From positions 220,323-284,322 of the forward strand of contig NZ_SDKD01000005.1 of the NCBI RefSeq assembly GCF_004521915.1: 64,000 bases of DNA. Direction: 5' to 3'. Of the stretch, positions 32,178 through 41,824 are shown in pieces (position 1 is the first letter of the stretch; each line of letters begins with the position of its first letter). Source of the stretch: Brevibacillus migulae (GTDB lineage: Bacteria; Bacillota; Bacilli; Brevibacillales; Brevibacillaceae). A program made the position numbers and the translations under genes. Under the pieces are notes generated by a model. It did not search any database. It saw only the letters and a list, made by a program, of their open reading frames with translations, and was not told where the DNA came from.

Positions 32178-33218
32178 TTACTTTCTGGCCTTATCGATCG
32201 CGTCCAAGGTGGCCCCAAATTCGGGACGATATTTTTCAATGACAGGCTTCACCGCTTCTTTCCAAGGAGCCAGATCCGTCACTTGGGTGATCACGGAACC
32301 TGCCGCTTTGACTTTCTCCTCGGATTCTTTCTCATACTTGTTCCATTCATCGATTTGGTAGGCGACCGATTCCAATGCTGCTTCTTTCAGGATTTTCTGA
32401 TCTTCCGGAGACAGCTTTTCCCAGGTAGCGGTGCTGACCAACAGCACTTCCGGCACGCGTTGGTGCTGATCGACCAGAAAATATTTCGCCACCTCGTAAT
32501 GCTTGGAAGAATAGTAGCTAGGGTAATTATTCTCCGCTCCATCGATAACGCCTGTCTGGATCGCGCTAAATACATCTCCGTATGGCATAGGCGTCGCGCT
32601 AGCTCCTAATGCTTCCATCAGATCCACATTCACCTGATTTTGGATCACACGAATCTTTTTCCCTTTGAGATCCTCGATTTTTGTTACCGGGTCCTTCGTA
32701 TAGAAGCTTCTGGAACCGGGATCAAAATAAGTGAGCCCTTTCATTTTAGACGATTCTAAACTTTCAAGCAACTTTTCGCCGGCTTCGCCCTTCAGGAAGT
32801 TCCACATATGCTCCTGACTGTCAAAAATGTACGGCAAACTGAATACACCGTAGTCTTTATTAAAGCCTGCCAAAGACCCGGAGCTTACCCGTGTGAATTC
32901 GATTGCTCCCAACTGAACCTGTTCGATGACCGCCTTTTCCTCTCCCAGTTGAGCGGACGGGAACACGTCGATCTTGATTCTGCCCCCTGATTTTTCATTC
33001 ACGAGCTCCGCAAATTTTTTATCTCCCAACGTGGTTGGATAGTCAGGCGGATGCGTTTCTGCCAATCGGAAGGAGTAGGTTTGTTTCTCAGCCTTTGCGG
33101 GTGCTCCCTCCGTGCCAGGTTGCTGACTTGTCGCTTGATTGCTGCCACATGCCGACAAAATCCCCGCGATCAAAAAGGTGGAAAGAACAACGGAAGCCAT
33201 TTTCGAAAATGATTTCAT
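32178..33218 (-). CDS. dctP: TRAP transporter solute-binding protein (DctP family)
   Basis: 346-aa lipoprotein: signal peptide and lipobox LSAC (Cys24), then a DctP core (FRLAETHPPDYPTTLGDKKFAELV, FPSAQLGEEKAVIEQVQLGAIEF, the carboxylate-binding Arg in KKIRVIQNQVNVD, and MPYGDVFSAIQTGVIDGAENN). ATG 33218 has GGGGAG 9 nt upstream. Encoded with the two membrane subunits and the uxa/uxu genes, so the ligand is most likely glucuronate or galacturonate. A cre site and a -10 element upstream suggest extra, catabolite-controlled transcription. Confidence 0.9.
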   Translation of the reverse strand: MKSFSKMASVVLSTFLIAGILSACGSNQATSQQPGTEGAPAKAEKQTYSFRLAETHPPDYPTTLGDKKFAELVNEKSGGRIKIDVFPSAQLGEEKAVIEQVQLGAIEFTRVSSGSLAGFNKDYGVFSLPYIFDSQEHMWNFLKGEAGEKLLESLESSKMKGLTYFDPGSRSFYTKDPVTKIEDLKGKKIRVIQNQVNVDLMEALGASATPMPYGDVFSAIQTGVIDGAENNYPSYYSSKHYEVAKYFLVDQHQRVPEVLLVSTATWEKLSPEDQKILKEAALESVAYQIDEWNKYEKESEEKVKAAGSVITQVTDLAPWKEAVKPVIEKYRPEFGATLDAIDKARK

Positions 33219-33259
33219 TCTTTGAACTCCCCTCATCATTCATATGATTTCTTTTGACA

Positions 33260-33281
33260 AGTATAAATGAAAGCGCTTTCC
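33260..33281 (-). promoter_or_regulatory. cre site and -10 element upstream of dctP
   Basis: TGAAAGCGCTTTCC (33268-33281) is a near-perfect CcpA operator. Directly downstream on the minus strand is TATACT (33260-33265), a possible -10 with poor -35. CcpA binding would cover this promoter or block read-through from dctM. Confidence 0.75.
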
Positions 33282-33323
33282 ATTTTGATTGAATATATTT
33301 ATGTTTTTTTGTGATTTATTTGG

Positions 33324-34622
33324 TTATTTCACAGCCATCATCTGGGGCAACCAGAGCGAGATTTCCGGCACATAGGTGATCAGGAACAGGACGGCAATCA
33401 TGGCCAGCAAAAACGGCATCAACGCGCGACTCGCTTTGCCGACGGATACCTTCCCGATCGCACAACCGACGAAGAGCACCGTTCCGACCGGCGGTGTCAA
33501 TAAGCCGATTCCCAGGTTTAAAATCATCACGATGCCAAAGTGTACCGGGTCCATGCCCAACGAGGTCACCACCGGATACAGGATCGGTGTCATGATCAAA
33601 ATCAGCGGAGCCATATCCATCGGAGCACCAAGAATCAAAAGCAGGATGTTGATCATGAACAAGATCGTGTAAGGATTATCCGTAAAGCCCAAGAACAAAT
33701 CCGTTACCATCGCAGGAATCTTCAGATAAGCCAATACCCAGCCAAACGCATCGGAAGCAGCGATGAGAAAAAGCACCATGCAGATCGTCCGAAACGTTTT
33801 CTTCAAGATCACGACCGAATGAGAAAGCGGCACATCCTTGTACACAAAGAACGTCAGAATGAAAGCGTACAGGCAAGCAATCGCCCCTGCTTCGGTAGCG
33901 GTAAACCATCCGCTGAATATCCCGCCCAGGATAATCACGCCGGTCATCATCGATAGGAAGCCTTCTTTGACAATGCGCGGAATTTCTTTCACCGGGATCG
34001 GATCTCCCTTTGGGTAATTCCGTTTTCGCGCGATGAGATAGGCGGTAATCATTAATACGACGAGCAGGACCAGACACGGAATGACTCCAGCCATGAACAG
34101 GGCCGATACAGATACTCCCCCTGCTGCCAGTGAATAGAGAATCATATTATGGCTGGGCGGCATGACGACACCTTGAATCGCGGCAGCTGACGTCAGCCCG
34201 ACCGTGAATTCCGGATCGTATCCTCTCTTTTTCATTGCCGGAATGAGAACCGAACCGACGGAGGATGCGTCCGCAGCAGCAGAACCGGAAATGTTTCCGA
34301 AAAACATGCAAGCTACGCAGGTGACAAGCCCCAATCCGCCGCGAACCGCTCCAACGAAAAGCTGAGCCAGGTTAATCAGTCGAGTCGCCAGTCCCCCCTC
34401 GCTCATGATCTGCCCTGCCAGGATGAAAAAGGGAATGGCTAACAGGCTGTAGGAATCCAGTCCTTTGATCATGCGTTGGCCGACGACCACCCACGGGATG
34501 TCCAGGTAGATGACCGTCAATAGCGTAGATCCCGCAATCGTAATCGCAATCGGAAAACGAAGCAGCATCATGAGGACGAAGCTGGATACTAAGAGAATGG
34601 TAGCGATCGTGGTAACGGTCAT
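33324..34622 (-). CDS. dctM: TRAP transporter large permease (DctM family)
   Basis: 432-aa membrane protein with about 12 helices. Family blocks: RMIKGLDSYSLLAIPFFILAGQIM, GNISGSAAADASSVGSVLIPAM, AAIQGVVMPPSHNMILYS and the late NILLLILGAPMDMAPLILIMTPIL. It provides the sodium-coupled transport path. ATG overlaps the dctQ stop by four bases. Confidence 0.93.
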   Translation of the reverse strand: MTVTTIATILLVSSFVLMMLLRFPIAITIAGSTLLTVIYLDIPWVVVGQRMIKGLDSYSLLAIPFFILAGQIMSEGGLATRLINLAQLFVGAVRGGLGLVTCVACMFFGNISGSAAADASSVGSVLIPAMKKRGYDPEFTVGLTSAAAIQGVVMPPSHNMILYSLAAGGVSVSALFMAGVIPCLVLLVVLMITAYLIARKRNYPKGDPIPVKEIPRIVKEGFLSMMTGVIILGGIFSGWFTATEAGAIACLYAFILTFFVYKDVPLSHSVVILKKTFRTICMVLFLIAASDAFGWVLAYLKIPAMVTDLFLGFTDNPYTILFMINILLLILGAPMDMAPLILIMTPILYPVVTSLGMDPVHFGIVMILNLGIGLLTPPVGTVLFVGCAIGKVSVGKASRALMPFLLAMIAVLFLITYVPEISLWLPQMMAVK

Positions 34623-35122
34623 CTCGGCAGCTCCTCCTCCAAACCTTTGTGACGTCTTGTATCGATCCCAAGTAGGGTGAGGACGCTGTAGACGCAGATC
34701 ATGATCCCGGTAATCGGCATGACAATGTAGTAAAGACTATTTGTCCACCCCGTAGCGGGCAAGCGATTCGCGTATTGGTCCACCGTAAAATTCCACCCGT
34801 TGATCACCAGATAAGCGCCAAACAGAAAGATGCAAAGCGCGATGAATTTATCCCAATAATGATTGAATGTCTTGCCGAAAAGGTTGGTGATCGAATCCAT
34901 GGCGATATGAAGTTGCTCGCGAAACCCGATGGCTATCCCCATAAAGGAAAACCATACCATCAACAGCAGCGTAATTTCTTCCGACCAGAAAAAAACGTGA
35001 TTGAACAGCTTCCGGGTAAACACCTGCACGATGACGATCAGCGTCATGACTGCAAGCGCGGTTAAAGCAAAATTTTCAAAGAAAGAATCAATGCGTAACG
35101 CCCATTTTTTTAACCTTTCCAC
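34619..35122 (-). CDS. dctQ: TRAP transporter small permease (DctQ family)
   Basis: 167 aa with four transmembrane helices and the conserved W-SEEIT motif (FFWSEEITLLLMVWFSFMG). GTG start after GGGGGAGG. Overlaps dctM by four bases and follows the oxidoreductase gene by 17 nt. Confidence 0.9.
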   Translation of the reverse strand: MERLKKWALRIDSFFENFALTALAVMTLIVIVQVFTRKLFNHVFFWSEEITLLLMVWFSFMGIAIGFREQLHIAMDSITNLFGKTFNHYWDKFIALCIFLFGAYLVINGWNFTVDQYANRLPATGWTNSLYYIVMPITGIMICVYSVLTLLGIDTRRHKGLEEELPR

Positions 35123-35139
35123 AAGTCCTCCCCCTTCTC

Positions 35140-35988
35140 TTATACCCCTGAGTACGCCAAAAAGCCGCCATCCACAGGGAGAGTGATCCCAGTGATAAAG
35201 CCTGACATATGTTCATCCGCCAGCCACAATACCGAGCCCAGCAGATCATCAGGCGTGCCAAATCTTCTCATCGGCGTATGGGTAATGATTTTGTGGGATC
35301 GTTCTGTCAAGCTTCCATCCTCGTTTGTCAGCAGACGGCGATTTTGCTCGGTCAGAAAAAATCCCGGCGCAATGGCATTTGCGCGTATCCCCGATTCTGC
35401 CATGTGGACGGCCAGCCATTGGGTGAAATTATTGATCGCTGCTTTGGCGGCACTATACGCAGGCACTTTCGTCATGGGGGAAGGAGCACTCATTGAAGAA
35501 ATGTTGATGATTATCGCACCTTTCCGATTGTGCATGTGCAAGGAAAATACCTGGGTAGGAAGCAGGGTGCCAAGCAGATTCAAGTCAAAGACGTAGCGAA
35601 ATCCTTCTTCCGTTAAATCATAAAAGGTAGTCAGTTCCTTGTTGGCGAGATCCTCCAGCGAAAACGTTTCTTTCGTGGTGATGCCCGCTGGATGATTGCC
35701 GCCAGCGCCGTTGATTAAAATATCGCAACCGCCAAATTGTTCGGACACGATTTGCGCTGCACGTTTTACGTCTGCCATGTCTAGCACATTGCAAGCAATC
35801 GCGAGGGCCGTGCCGCCTGCCTGTCTGATATCCTCCGCTACAAGCTCTCCTTTTTCGGCTGTGCGATTGAGGATCGCGACCTTCACTCCTTGTCGGCCTA
35901 GCTCTTTTGCCATGGCGCTGCACAATACGCCGCCGCCTCCTGTGATGACCGCGACTTTCCCCTGCAAATTCGGATTAATGGGAAGCAT
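35140..35988 (-). CDS. uxuB: D-mannonate oxidoreductase (fructuronate reductase), SDR type
   Basis: 282-aa short-chain dehydrogenase: NAD(P) motif [19 protein letters not shown], catalytic Ser in [11 protein letters not shown] and YxxxK in PAYSAAKAA. It interconverts fructuronate and mannonate, as the SDR-type UxuB of B. subtilis does; it is unrelated in fold to E. coli UxuB. ATG 35988 has GGGTG 7 nt upstream and overlaps the end of uxuA by 14 nt. The long upstream frame is antisense-like and unsupported. Confidence 0.88.
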   Translation of the reverse strand: MLPINPNLQGKVAVITGGGGVLCSAMAKELGRQGVKVAILNRTAEKGELVAEDIRQAGGTALAIACNVLDMADVKRAAQIVSEQFGGCDILINGAGGNHPAGITTKETFSLEDLANKELTTFYDLTEEGFRYVFDLNLLGTLLPTQVFSLHMHNRKGAIIINISSMSAPSPMTKVPAYSAAKAAINNFTQWLAVHMAESGIRANAIAPGFFLTEQNRRLLTNEDGSLTERSHKIITHTPMRRFGTPDDLLGSVLWLADEHMSGFITGITLPVDGGFLAYSGV

Positions 35989-37054
35989 GCTTTTCACCCG
36001 CCTTTGCTCTTTCCAGTGAATCCCAGATTCCCCACAGGTACATGATGCCGAGCGCTCGATCATAAAGTCCGTAGCCAGGTCGGCACTCTTCATCAAAAAT
36101 GTGTCTGCCGTGATCCGGTCTGACGTAACCGGCAAACCCGTTCTCATGATAAGCCTTGACGATCGCGTAAATGTCAACCGTGCCGTCTTGTGTGCGATGG
36201 GAGGTCTCAATAAAATCGCCATTCTCATAGACGCGGACATTACGGATGTGGGCAAACGGAATCCGGTCCGCAAATTCGCGGATCATCGCCGGGATGTCAT
36301 TGGCGGGATTCGCCCCCAGCGATCCGCTACACAGCGTGACACCGTTATGAGGGCTATCGACAAGCCGGAGCAAGCGTCGTATGTTTTCCTGGTTTGTGAT
36401 GATTCTCGGCAGACCAAAGATCGACCAAGGGGGATCATCCGGATGTATCGCCATCTTAATGCCATGCTTTTCGGCAACAGGAATGACCCGTTCCAAGAAA
36501 TATTGTAGATTGTTCCATAAATCTTCTTCTGTCACGTTCTGATAGGCTTCAAACAGTCCGGTTAAATGCTTCAGCCTTTCCGGCTCCCATCCCGGCATCA
36601 CATATTGTGGATTTCCTGAGATTTTTTCGACCAACTCCATCGGATCCATGTTCTCTACCTTTGCCTTTTCGAAAAACAAAGCGGTCGAGCCGTCTTCCAA
36701 TGCATGATAGAGATCCGTACGCGTCCAGTCGAACACAGGCATGAAGTTGTAGCAAATCACCTTGACCCCTACCTGGCTCAGCTTTTCGATGGTCCGCTTA
36801 TAGTTCTCGATATATAGCTCTCTGGTAGGAAGTCCGAGCTTAATATCCTCGTGAACATTGACACTTTCTACCACGTCGATGTGAAACCCGTATCGATCCG
36901 CTTGTTCCCTTACCTCCAATATCTTCTTCATCGGCCACTCTTTTCCGGCGGGAACATCATGAAGCGCCCAGACAATTCCCTCCACACCGGGAATTTGTTT
37001 GATATGACGAAGCGGAATCTTGTCATTTTTTTCACCATACCAGCGGAAGACCAT
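35975..37054 (-). CDS. uxuA: Mannonate dehydratase
   Basis: 359 aa, the length of B. subtilis UxuA. Motifs: [15 protein letters not shown] at the start, [44 protein letters not shown] and the metal-binding C-terminal [11 protein letters not shown]. It dehydrates mannonate to 2-keto-3-deoxygluconate. ATG 37054 follows AGGTG; upstream in-frame residues lie within the uxaC gap. The KDG kinase needed next is not in the window. Confidence 0.93.
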   Translation of the reverse strand: MVFRWYGEKNDKIPLRHIKQIPGVEGIVWALHDVPAGKEWPMKKILEVREQADRYGFHIDVVESVNVHEDIKLGLPTRELYIENYKRTIEKLSQVGVKVICYNFMPVFDWTRTDLYHALEDGSTALFFEKAKVENMDPMELVEKISGNPQYVMPGWEPERLKHLTGLFEAYQNVTEEDLWNNLQYFLERVIPVAEKHGIKMAIHPDDPPWSIFGLPRIITNQENIRRLLRLVDSPHNGVTLCSGSLGANPANDIPAMIREFADRIPFAHIRNVRVYENGDFIETSHRTQDGTVDIYAIVKAYHENGFAGYVRPDHGRHIFDEECRPGYGLYDRALGIMYLWGIWDSLERAKAGEKHASH

Positions 37055-37080
37055 TTTCACACCTGCAGCTCCCCTTTCCA

Positions 37081-38490
37081 TCAATCCGTTTGAAAGCCAA
37101 AATATTCTTTGGCGTTGTGGTAACAAATGTTCTGCACAATCGTCCCAAGCAGCTCACGATCATCGGGGAATTCTCCATTCTCGACCCATTCGCCAATCAC
37201 GTTGCATAAAATTCTCCGGAAGTATTCATGTCTCGTGTAGGACAAAAAGCTTCTGGAGTCGGTCAGCATGCCCACAAAGCGGCTCAATAGACCACAGTCA
37301 GCCAATACCTTGATTTGCTGGATCATTCCTTCTTTGGTGTCGTTAAACCACCATGCGGAGCCAAATTGCATTTTTCCTGCGATTCCGCCTCCTTGAAACG
37401 ACCCCATGAGCGTGGCAAGGATGTGGTTGTCCCGAGGGTGTAACGAATAGAGGATGGTTTTCGGCAAGCTATTGTTTGTGTCAAGCGAATCCAACAGCCG
37501 GCACAGCGGTTGCGCAATCAGACTGTCATTGATCGAGTCGTAGCCGGTATCCGGTCCGAGCAGGTGAAACATCCTCGTGTTATTATTTCTAGCTGCATTG
37601 ATATGAAATTGCATCGCCCATCCCAACTCGTGATACAGTTTCCCCAAATAAAGCAGCGTGAAGGTTTTGTATGTTACCTCTTCCTCTTTGCTGACCGGGG
37701 ATCCCTGCAGCGCTTTTGCAAAGATAGCCGCCGCTTCCTCTTTTGTGGCTTCGCGAAAAGGCACTTCATCCAGCGCATGGTCGGAGATGCGGCCGCCGAC
37801 GGAATGAAAAAAACGTACACGTGATTCCAGAGCGCTCAGGAACTGGTCGTAATTTTCGATCGTTTGTCCGCTTGCCTCTTGCAACTTTTCCACCCAATCC
37901 AGGAAGGTCTCCCGATTGATTTCAAGCGCTTTGTCGGGGCGAAAGGACGGAAGGACCGTCACAGCAAATTCGGATTGCTCTTTCAGCCTGCGATGATAAA
38001 CCAACGAATCTACCGGATCATCGGTGGTAACGATTACTTTTACATTCGATTTCTCAATCAAATCTCTGGCACCATAGCCTGCTTGTTGAAGCTTGGCATT
38101 CGCCTTCTCCCAGATCATCGCCGCATTCTGTTCATTCAGCAGCTCCTCAATGCCAAAGTAGCGCTGCAGCTCCAGATGCGACCAGTGATACAGCGGATTG
38201 CCTATGGTCATGGGAATCGTTCTTGCATACGCGAGGAACTTTTCATAGTCGTCAGCATCGCCTGTGATCAACCGTTCCTCGACACCATTGGCCCGCATCA
38301 CCCGCCATTTGTAGTGATCCCCCTTTAACCAGATTTCGGTCAGGTTTTGATAGCGCTTATTTTCATAGATTTCCTGTGGACTTAGATGACAGTGGTAGTC
38401 GATGATCGGCATCTCCTTGGCCACATCATGGTATAGTTCCACTGCCGTATCGTTTCCGAGCAAGAAATGATCATCGAGAAATTTCTTCAT
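37081..38490 (-). CDS. uxaC: Glucuronate/galacturonate isomerase
   Basis: 469 aa amidohydrolase-fold isomerase converting glucuronate to fructuronate and galacturonate to tagaturonate. Motifs: MPIIDYHCHLSPQEIYENK, TTDDPVDSL, AMQFHINAARNNN and GMLTDSRSFLSYTRHEYFRRILC. GGAGAGG precedes ATG 38490, which lies inside the end of uxaB (20-nt overlap), so translation is coupled. Confidence 0.95.
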   Translation of the reverse strand: MKKFLDDHFLLGNDTAVELYHDVAKEMPIIDYHCHLSPQEIYENKRYQNLTEIWLKGDHYKWRVMRANGVEERLITGDADDYEKFLAYARTIPMTIGNPLYHWSHLELQRYFGIEELLNEQNAAMIWEKANAKLQQAGYGARDLIEKSNVKVIVTTDDPVDSLVYHRRLKEQSEFAVTVLPSFRPDKALEINRETFLDWVEKLQEASGQTIENYDQFLSALESRVRFFHSVGGRISDHALDEVPFREATKEEAAAIFAKALQGSPVSKEEEVTYKTFTLLYLGKLYHELGWAMQFHINAARNNNTRMFHLLGPDTGYDSINDSLIAQPLCRLLDSLDTNNSLPKTILYSLHPRDNHILATLMGSFQGGGIAGKMQFGSAWWFNDTKEGMIQQIKVLADCGLLSRFVGMLTDSRSFLSYTRHEYFRRILCNVIGEWVENGEFPDDRELLGTIVQNICYHNAKEYFGFQTD

Positions 38491-40024
38491 GCAACGCCTC
38501 TCCTTCCACCAATTGTTTGACCGCATTTCTCATTCCGCGTTGGGCAATGAGGGTGACATAGCGATGAACCTTTTCGGCAAGCCCCGGAATTTCGAACAGA
38601 TTTTGCCCCCATAGGGATTCCTGACGCAAAATAGTCTCGATCACATCTTGCAGCTGCTTCTCTTCCCCTTGGTACGCGGACCACGCTTCCGCTAAGAAGG
38701 AAATCGTTTCAGCTTGTTCCCGCACGGTGTAATTCTGACCATCGCGTGTGCATGCCAGGGTATTTTCTCCTGATTTGCTCCCTTGGTACAAGATGAGGAG
38801 AGCAGCCAGAGAGAAAGGAATGATCGTTGGCAGTCTCTGTTCCTTCTCCACCGTTTCCAGCAAAGTCGGCAGCAGTCTCGTCTTGAATTTGGCAAACGAG
38901 TTCAATGCGATGTCTAACAGATAGTGCTTGGTAAAAGGATTGCGGAAACGTTCAATCACCGATTCCCGGTAAGACCAGCTTACGTCCGTGTTCCCGTCAA
39001 CCATGGGCAATATCTCCTCATCGATCCCCTTCTCGACCCATCTGCGCAGCAAATCGTCCTGCATCGTTTCGAACACTGTATCTTTCCCGCACAGAAAGGC
39101 TACCGGCACCATCAACGTGTGGGCACCGTTTAACATTCTCACCTTCATGTCCCGGAATGGTTTGACCTTGGCCCAATGCACGTTCAATCCCGCTTCATGG
39201 AAGGGAATGGCTCTCGCCGTCTCCTCATCCGCTTCAATAACAAATAAATGATAGGGCTCTCCTACGGTAAGCAATTGATCCACATACCCAAGCTGTTCGT
39301 TGTATACATCCGCTTCGTCCTTTGGATAACCGGTCACGATGCGATCGACGAGGGTATTGCAGAAACGATTGGAGCGCTCCACCCACTGCGTGAAGCTGAC
39401 CGGAAGACCCCAGTCATCCGCGATCCGCAAAACGATCTCTTTGAGCAGATCGCCATTGTTTTCCACCAGTTCGCAGGGAAATATCTTCAATCCCGTTTCC
39501 TTGCCATCTCCCAGCACCTTGAAGCGATGATAGAGAAAAGCGGTCAGCTTCCCTGGAAATGACAAGGGGGATTTGTCCGCGACATTGGGCTCTTTCCAGT
39601 AGGTGATCCCCGCTTCTGTCGTGTTGGAGAAAACAAATTTGATATCCGGACTTTCAGCTAATTGCAGCACTTCTGACCACTGCTCATATGGATTGATTCC
39701 TCTGCTGATCGAGGAAACAAGCTCGATTTGTTCCACATTTCTCCCATTCTCGATTCCTCTCAGGATACAGGTGTACAAGCCATCCTGAGCCTGGAGCTTG
39801 GGGACCACTTTTCCATGAGGAGTGGGTTGGATCGCTGCGATTCTTCCCTGAAAAAGTCCCTTTTTGTTGAGCTGATGTACCATCCAATCAACAAAACCGC
39901 GCAAAAAATTCCCTTCGCCAAACTGGACGATTTTTTCAGGAAGATTCCCGGCAAGCTTTCTCTCGGAATCAGATAGAAATGATTGCTGTAAGCCTCGCAA
40001 GGTGATGGATGCCCCTCTCTCCAC
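38471..40024 (-). CDS. uxaB: Tagaturonate reductase (altronate oxidoreductase)
   Basis: 517-aa polyol-type dehydrogenase of the mannitol dehydrogenase superfamily. N-terminal KIVQFGEGNFLRGFVDWM; FVFSNTTEAGI, CELVENNGD and FVIEAD in the middle; catalytic K-x5-N-x2-H in KVRMLNGAHTLMVP. It reduces tagaturonate to altronate with NADH. GTG 40024 starts 5 nt after the uxaA stop but has a weak ribosome binding site. TTG 40000, behind GAGGGG, is an alternative start. Confidence 0.92.
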   Translation of the reverse strand: MERGASITLRGLQQSFLSDSERKLAGNLPEKIVQFGEGNFLRGFVDWMVHQLNKKGLFQGRIAAIQPTPHGKVVPKLQAQDGLYTCILRGIENGRNVEQIELVSSISRGINPYEQWSEVLQLAESPDIKFVFSNTTEAGITYWKEPNVADKSPLSFPGKLTAFLYHRFKVLGDGKETGLKIFPCELVENNGDLLKEIVLRIADDWGLPVSFTQWVERSNRFCNTLVDRIVTGYPKDEADVYNEQLGYVDQLLTVGEPYHLFVIEADEETARAIPFHEAGLNVHWAKVKPFRDMKVRMLNGAHTLMVPVAFLCGKDTVFETMQDDLLRRWVEKGIDEEILPMVDGNTDVSWSYRESVIERFRNPFTKHYLLDIALNSFAKFKTRLLPTLLETVEKEQRLPTIIPFSLAALLILYQGSKSGENTLACTRDGQNYTVREQAETISFLAEAWSAYQGEEKQLQDVIETILRQESLWGQNLFEIPGLAEKVHRYVTLIAQRGMRNAVKQLVEGEALHEEISR

Positions 40025-40030
40025 AGATTT

Positions 40031-41524
40031 TCAAAGGATGACTCCATCTTTGAAAATGGCGATTTCTTTAAATCCATAGATCTCGTTTTTCGTGCGTTGT
40101 TCGCCGGAAGCGACCTTCACAATGTAGTCAAACAGCTCTCGTGTCAGCTCGCTCATCTCTTTTCCTTCCAGCAGCTGGCCGGCATTGAAATCGATCCACC
40201 GTTCCTTTTTCTCGGCCAACGCCGAATTGGTGGATATTTTCACGGTGGGCACCGGTCCGCCAAAAGGAGTGCCTCTGCCTGTCGTAAACAATACGAGATG
40301 AGCGCCTGCCGCTGCCAAATTGGTGACCGAGATCAGATCGTTTCCGGGTCCTTGGACAAGATTCAGCCCGGGCTTTGATACACGTCCGCCATACGGCAAT
40401 ACATCAACGACCTGTGCAAATCCGCTTTTTTGCACGCAGCCCAGCGATTTTTCTTCCAACGTGGTGATCCCCCCCGCTTTGTTGCCGGGCGACGGATTTT
40501 CATAGACAACTTGATCATGCTTGATGAAGTATTCCTTGCAATCGTTGATTAGATTAACCAGCTTCGCAAAGACCTCTTCGTCAGCTGAACGTTCCATCAG
40601 AATGGTCTCAGCACCAAACATTTCCGGGACTTCCGTCATAATCGCCGTCGCTCCCTGTGAGATGCAAAGATCAGAAAAGGCACCGACTAATGGGTTGGCA
40701 GTAATCCCGGAAAATCCGTCCGAGCCGCCGCATTTAAGGCCGATCCGTAGCTTGGAAAACGGAACGGGCTCCCTTTCGCAGTTGGCGGCATAGGCTGCCA
40801 GTTCACCCAATAACGCCAAGCCGGCTTCCAGCTCGTCTTCAACCTCTTGGCTCACGAGGAACTTCACTCGCCGATCGTCATAGTTACCCAGAACCTGTTT
40901 AAACAGCTCTACGTAATTGTTTTCACAGCCAAGACCCAGTACAAGGACGCCGCCTGCATTCGGATGGTGCACAAGATTGCTTAGAATCGTCTGCGTATGT
41001 TTGAGGTCATCTCCCAGCTGCGAACAGCCATATGGATGCGCAAAGTGTTGAAATCCATCGATATTCTCCGTGGCAAGCAGCTGATTTGCGGTTTTGGCCA
41101 GCAGCTCTGCTGTTTTGTTAATGCAGCCAACCGTATTGATAATCCAGATTTCATTGCGGATTCCAACCTCACCGTTGCTGCGCCGGTAGCCTTGGAAGCT
41201 GTAGAGAGTGCGTCCCGCAGAAGCCGGTCGTGCCTTTCCCGCCTGGTATTGGTATGATTCCGTACCTTCCAGGTTGGTCTGGACGTTATGGGTATGGACC
41301 CACTCGCCGGCCAAAATGTCCTGCTTGGCGTGACCAATCGGATAGCCATATTTGATAACGTTTTCATTTTGTTTCATATCGATCACGGCGAGTTTATGTC
41401 CCTGAGGAATGTCCTGTTTGACGATGAGCGTTCTGCCATTGACCGTAATCGCTTCCCCCGTCGTTAGTGGCGCTAAGGCTACCATGACCGAGTCTTCCTT
41501 GTGGATTGCATGAATCTTTTTCAT
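40031..41524 (-). CDS. uxaA: Altronate dehydratase
   Basis: 497-aa UxaA with the N-terminal SAF domain (1-95) and the large catalytic domain. Motifs: GYRRSNGEVGIRNEIWIINTVGC, FAHPYGCSQLGDD, LGLGCENNY, GLKCGGSDGFSGITANPL and LFTTGRGTPFGGPVPTVKIS. It dehydrates altronate to 2-keto-3-deoxygluconate. First gene of the hexuronate operon; ATG follows GAGGGG. Upstream transcription signals are weak (TACAAT near 41580). Confidence 0.95.
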   Translation of the reverse strand: MKKIHAIHKEDSVMVALAPLTTGEAITVNGRTLIVKQDIPQGHKLAVIDMKQNENVIKYGYPIGHAKQDILAGEWVHTHNVQTNLEGTESYQYQAGKARPASAGRTLYSFQGYRRSNGEVGIRNEIWIINTVGCINKTAELLAKTANQLLATENIDGFQHFAHPYGCSQLGDDLKHTQTILSNLVHHPNAGGVLVLGLGCENNYVELFKQVLGNYDDRRVKFLVSQEVEDELEAGLALLGELAAYAANCEREPVPFSKLRIGLKCGGSDGFSGITANPLVGAFSDLCISQGATAIMTEVPEMFGAETILMERSADEEVFAKLVNLINDCKEYFIKHDQVVYENPSPGNKAGGITTLEEKSLGCVQKSGFAQVVDVLPYGGRVSKPGLNLVQGPGNDLISVTNLAAAGAHLVLFTTGRGTPFGGPVPTVKISTNSALAEKKERWIDFNAGQLLEGKEMSELTRELFDYIVKVASGEQRTKNEIYGFKEIAIFKDGVIL

Positions 41525-41751
41525 CGCATCCCCTCACGTTGTGTGATTTTTCAGCCAATTGATTCCATCTGCATCCATTGTAAAGAATGTTTTGCAGCAA
41601 CAACATTGAATATCTTTGTGTAAATAATCAAATTTTTTATATCTGGCGACTCATTTCGCTGTTACGTTGTACATCAATTGCTTCGTTTCCGCTTTTGGCA
41701 CCCAGATCGAGCTTCGTGCATAGGTATATAGTCGGAATTTTCCAAATTATA

Positions 41752-41781
41752 TTGTCTACAGGATTTTCCTGTGTTTACATT
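41752..41781 (+). promoter_or_regulatory. Promoter with operator-like palindrome before the S13 peptidase gene
   Basis: TTGTCT-N18-TACATT; the spacer contains the perfect inverted repeat ACAGGA-TTT-TCCTGT (41758-41772). A protein bound there would cover the promoter. The rest of the 41525-41824 gap showed nothing recognisable. Confidence 0.5.
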
Positions 41782-41824
41782 TTAGTAGAAGAAAGTGTTG
41801 GTCATGAGGGAGGGGTCGTTGGGA

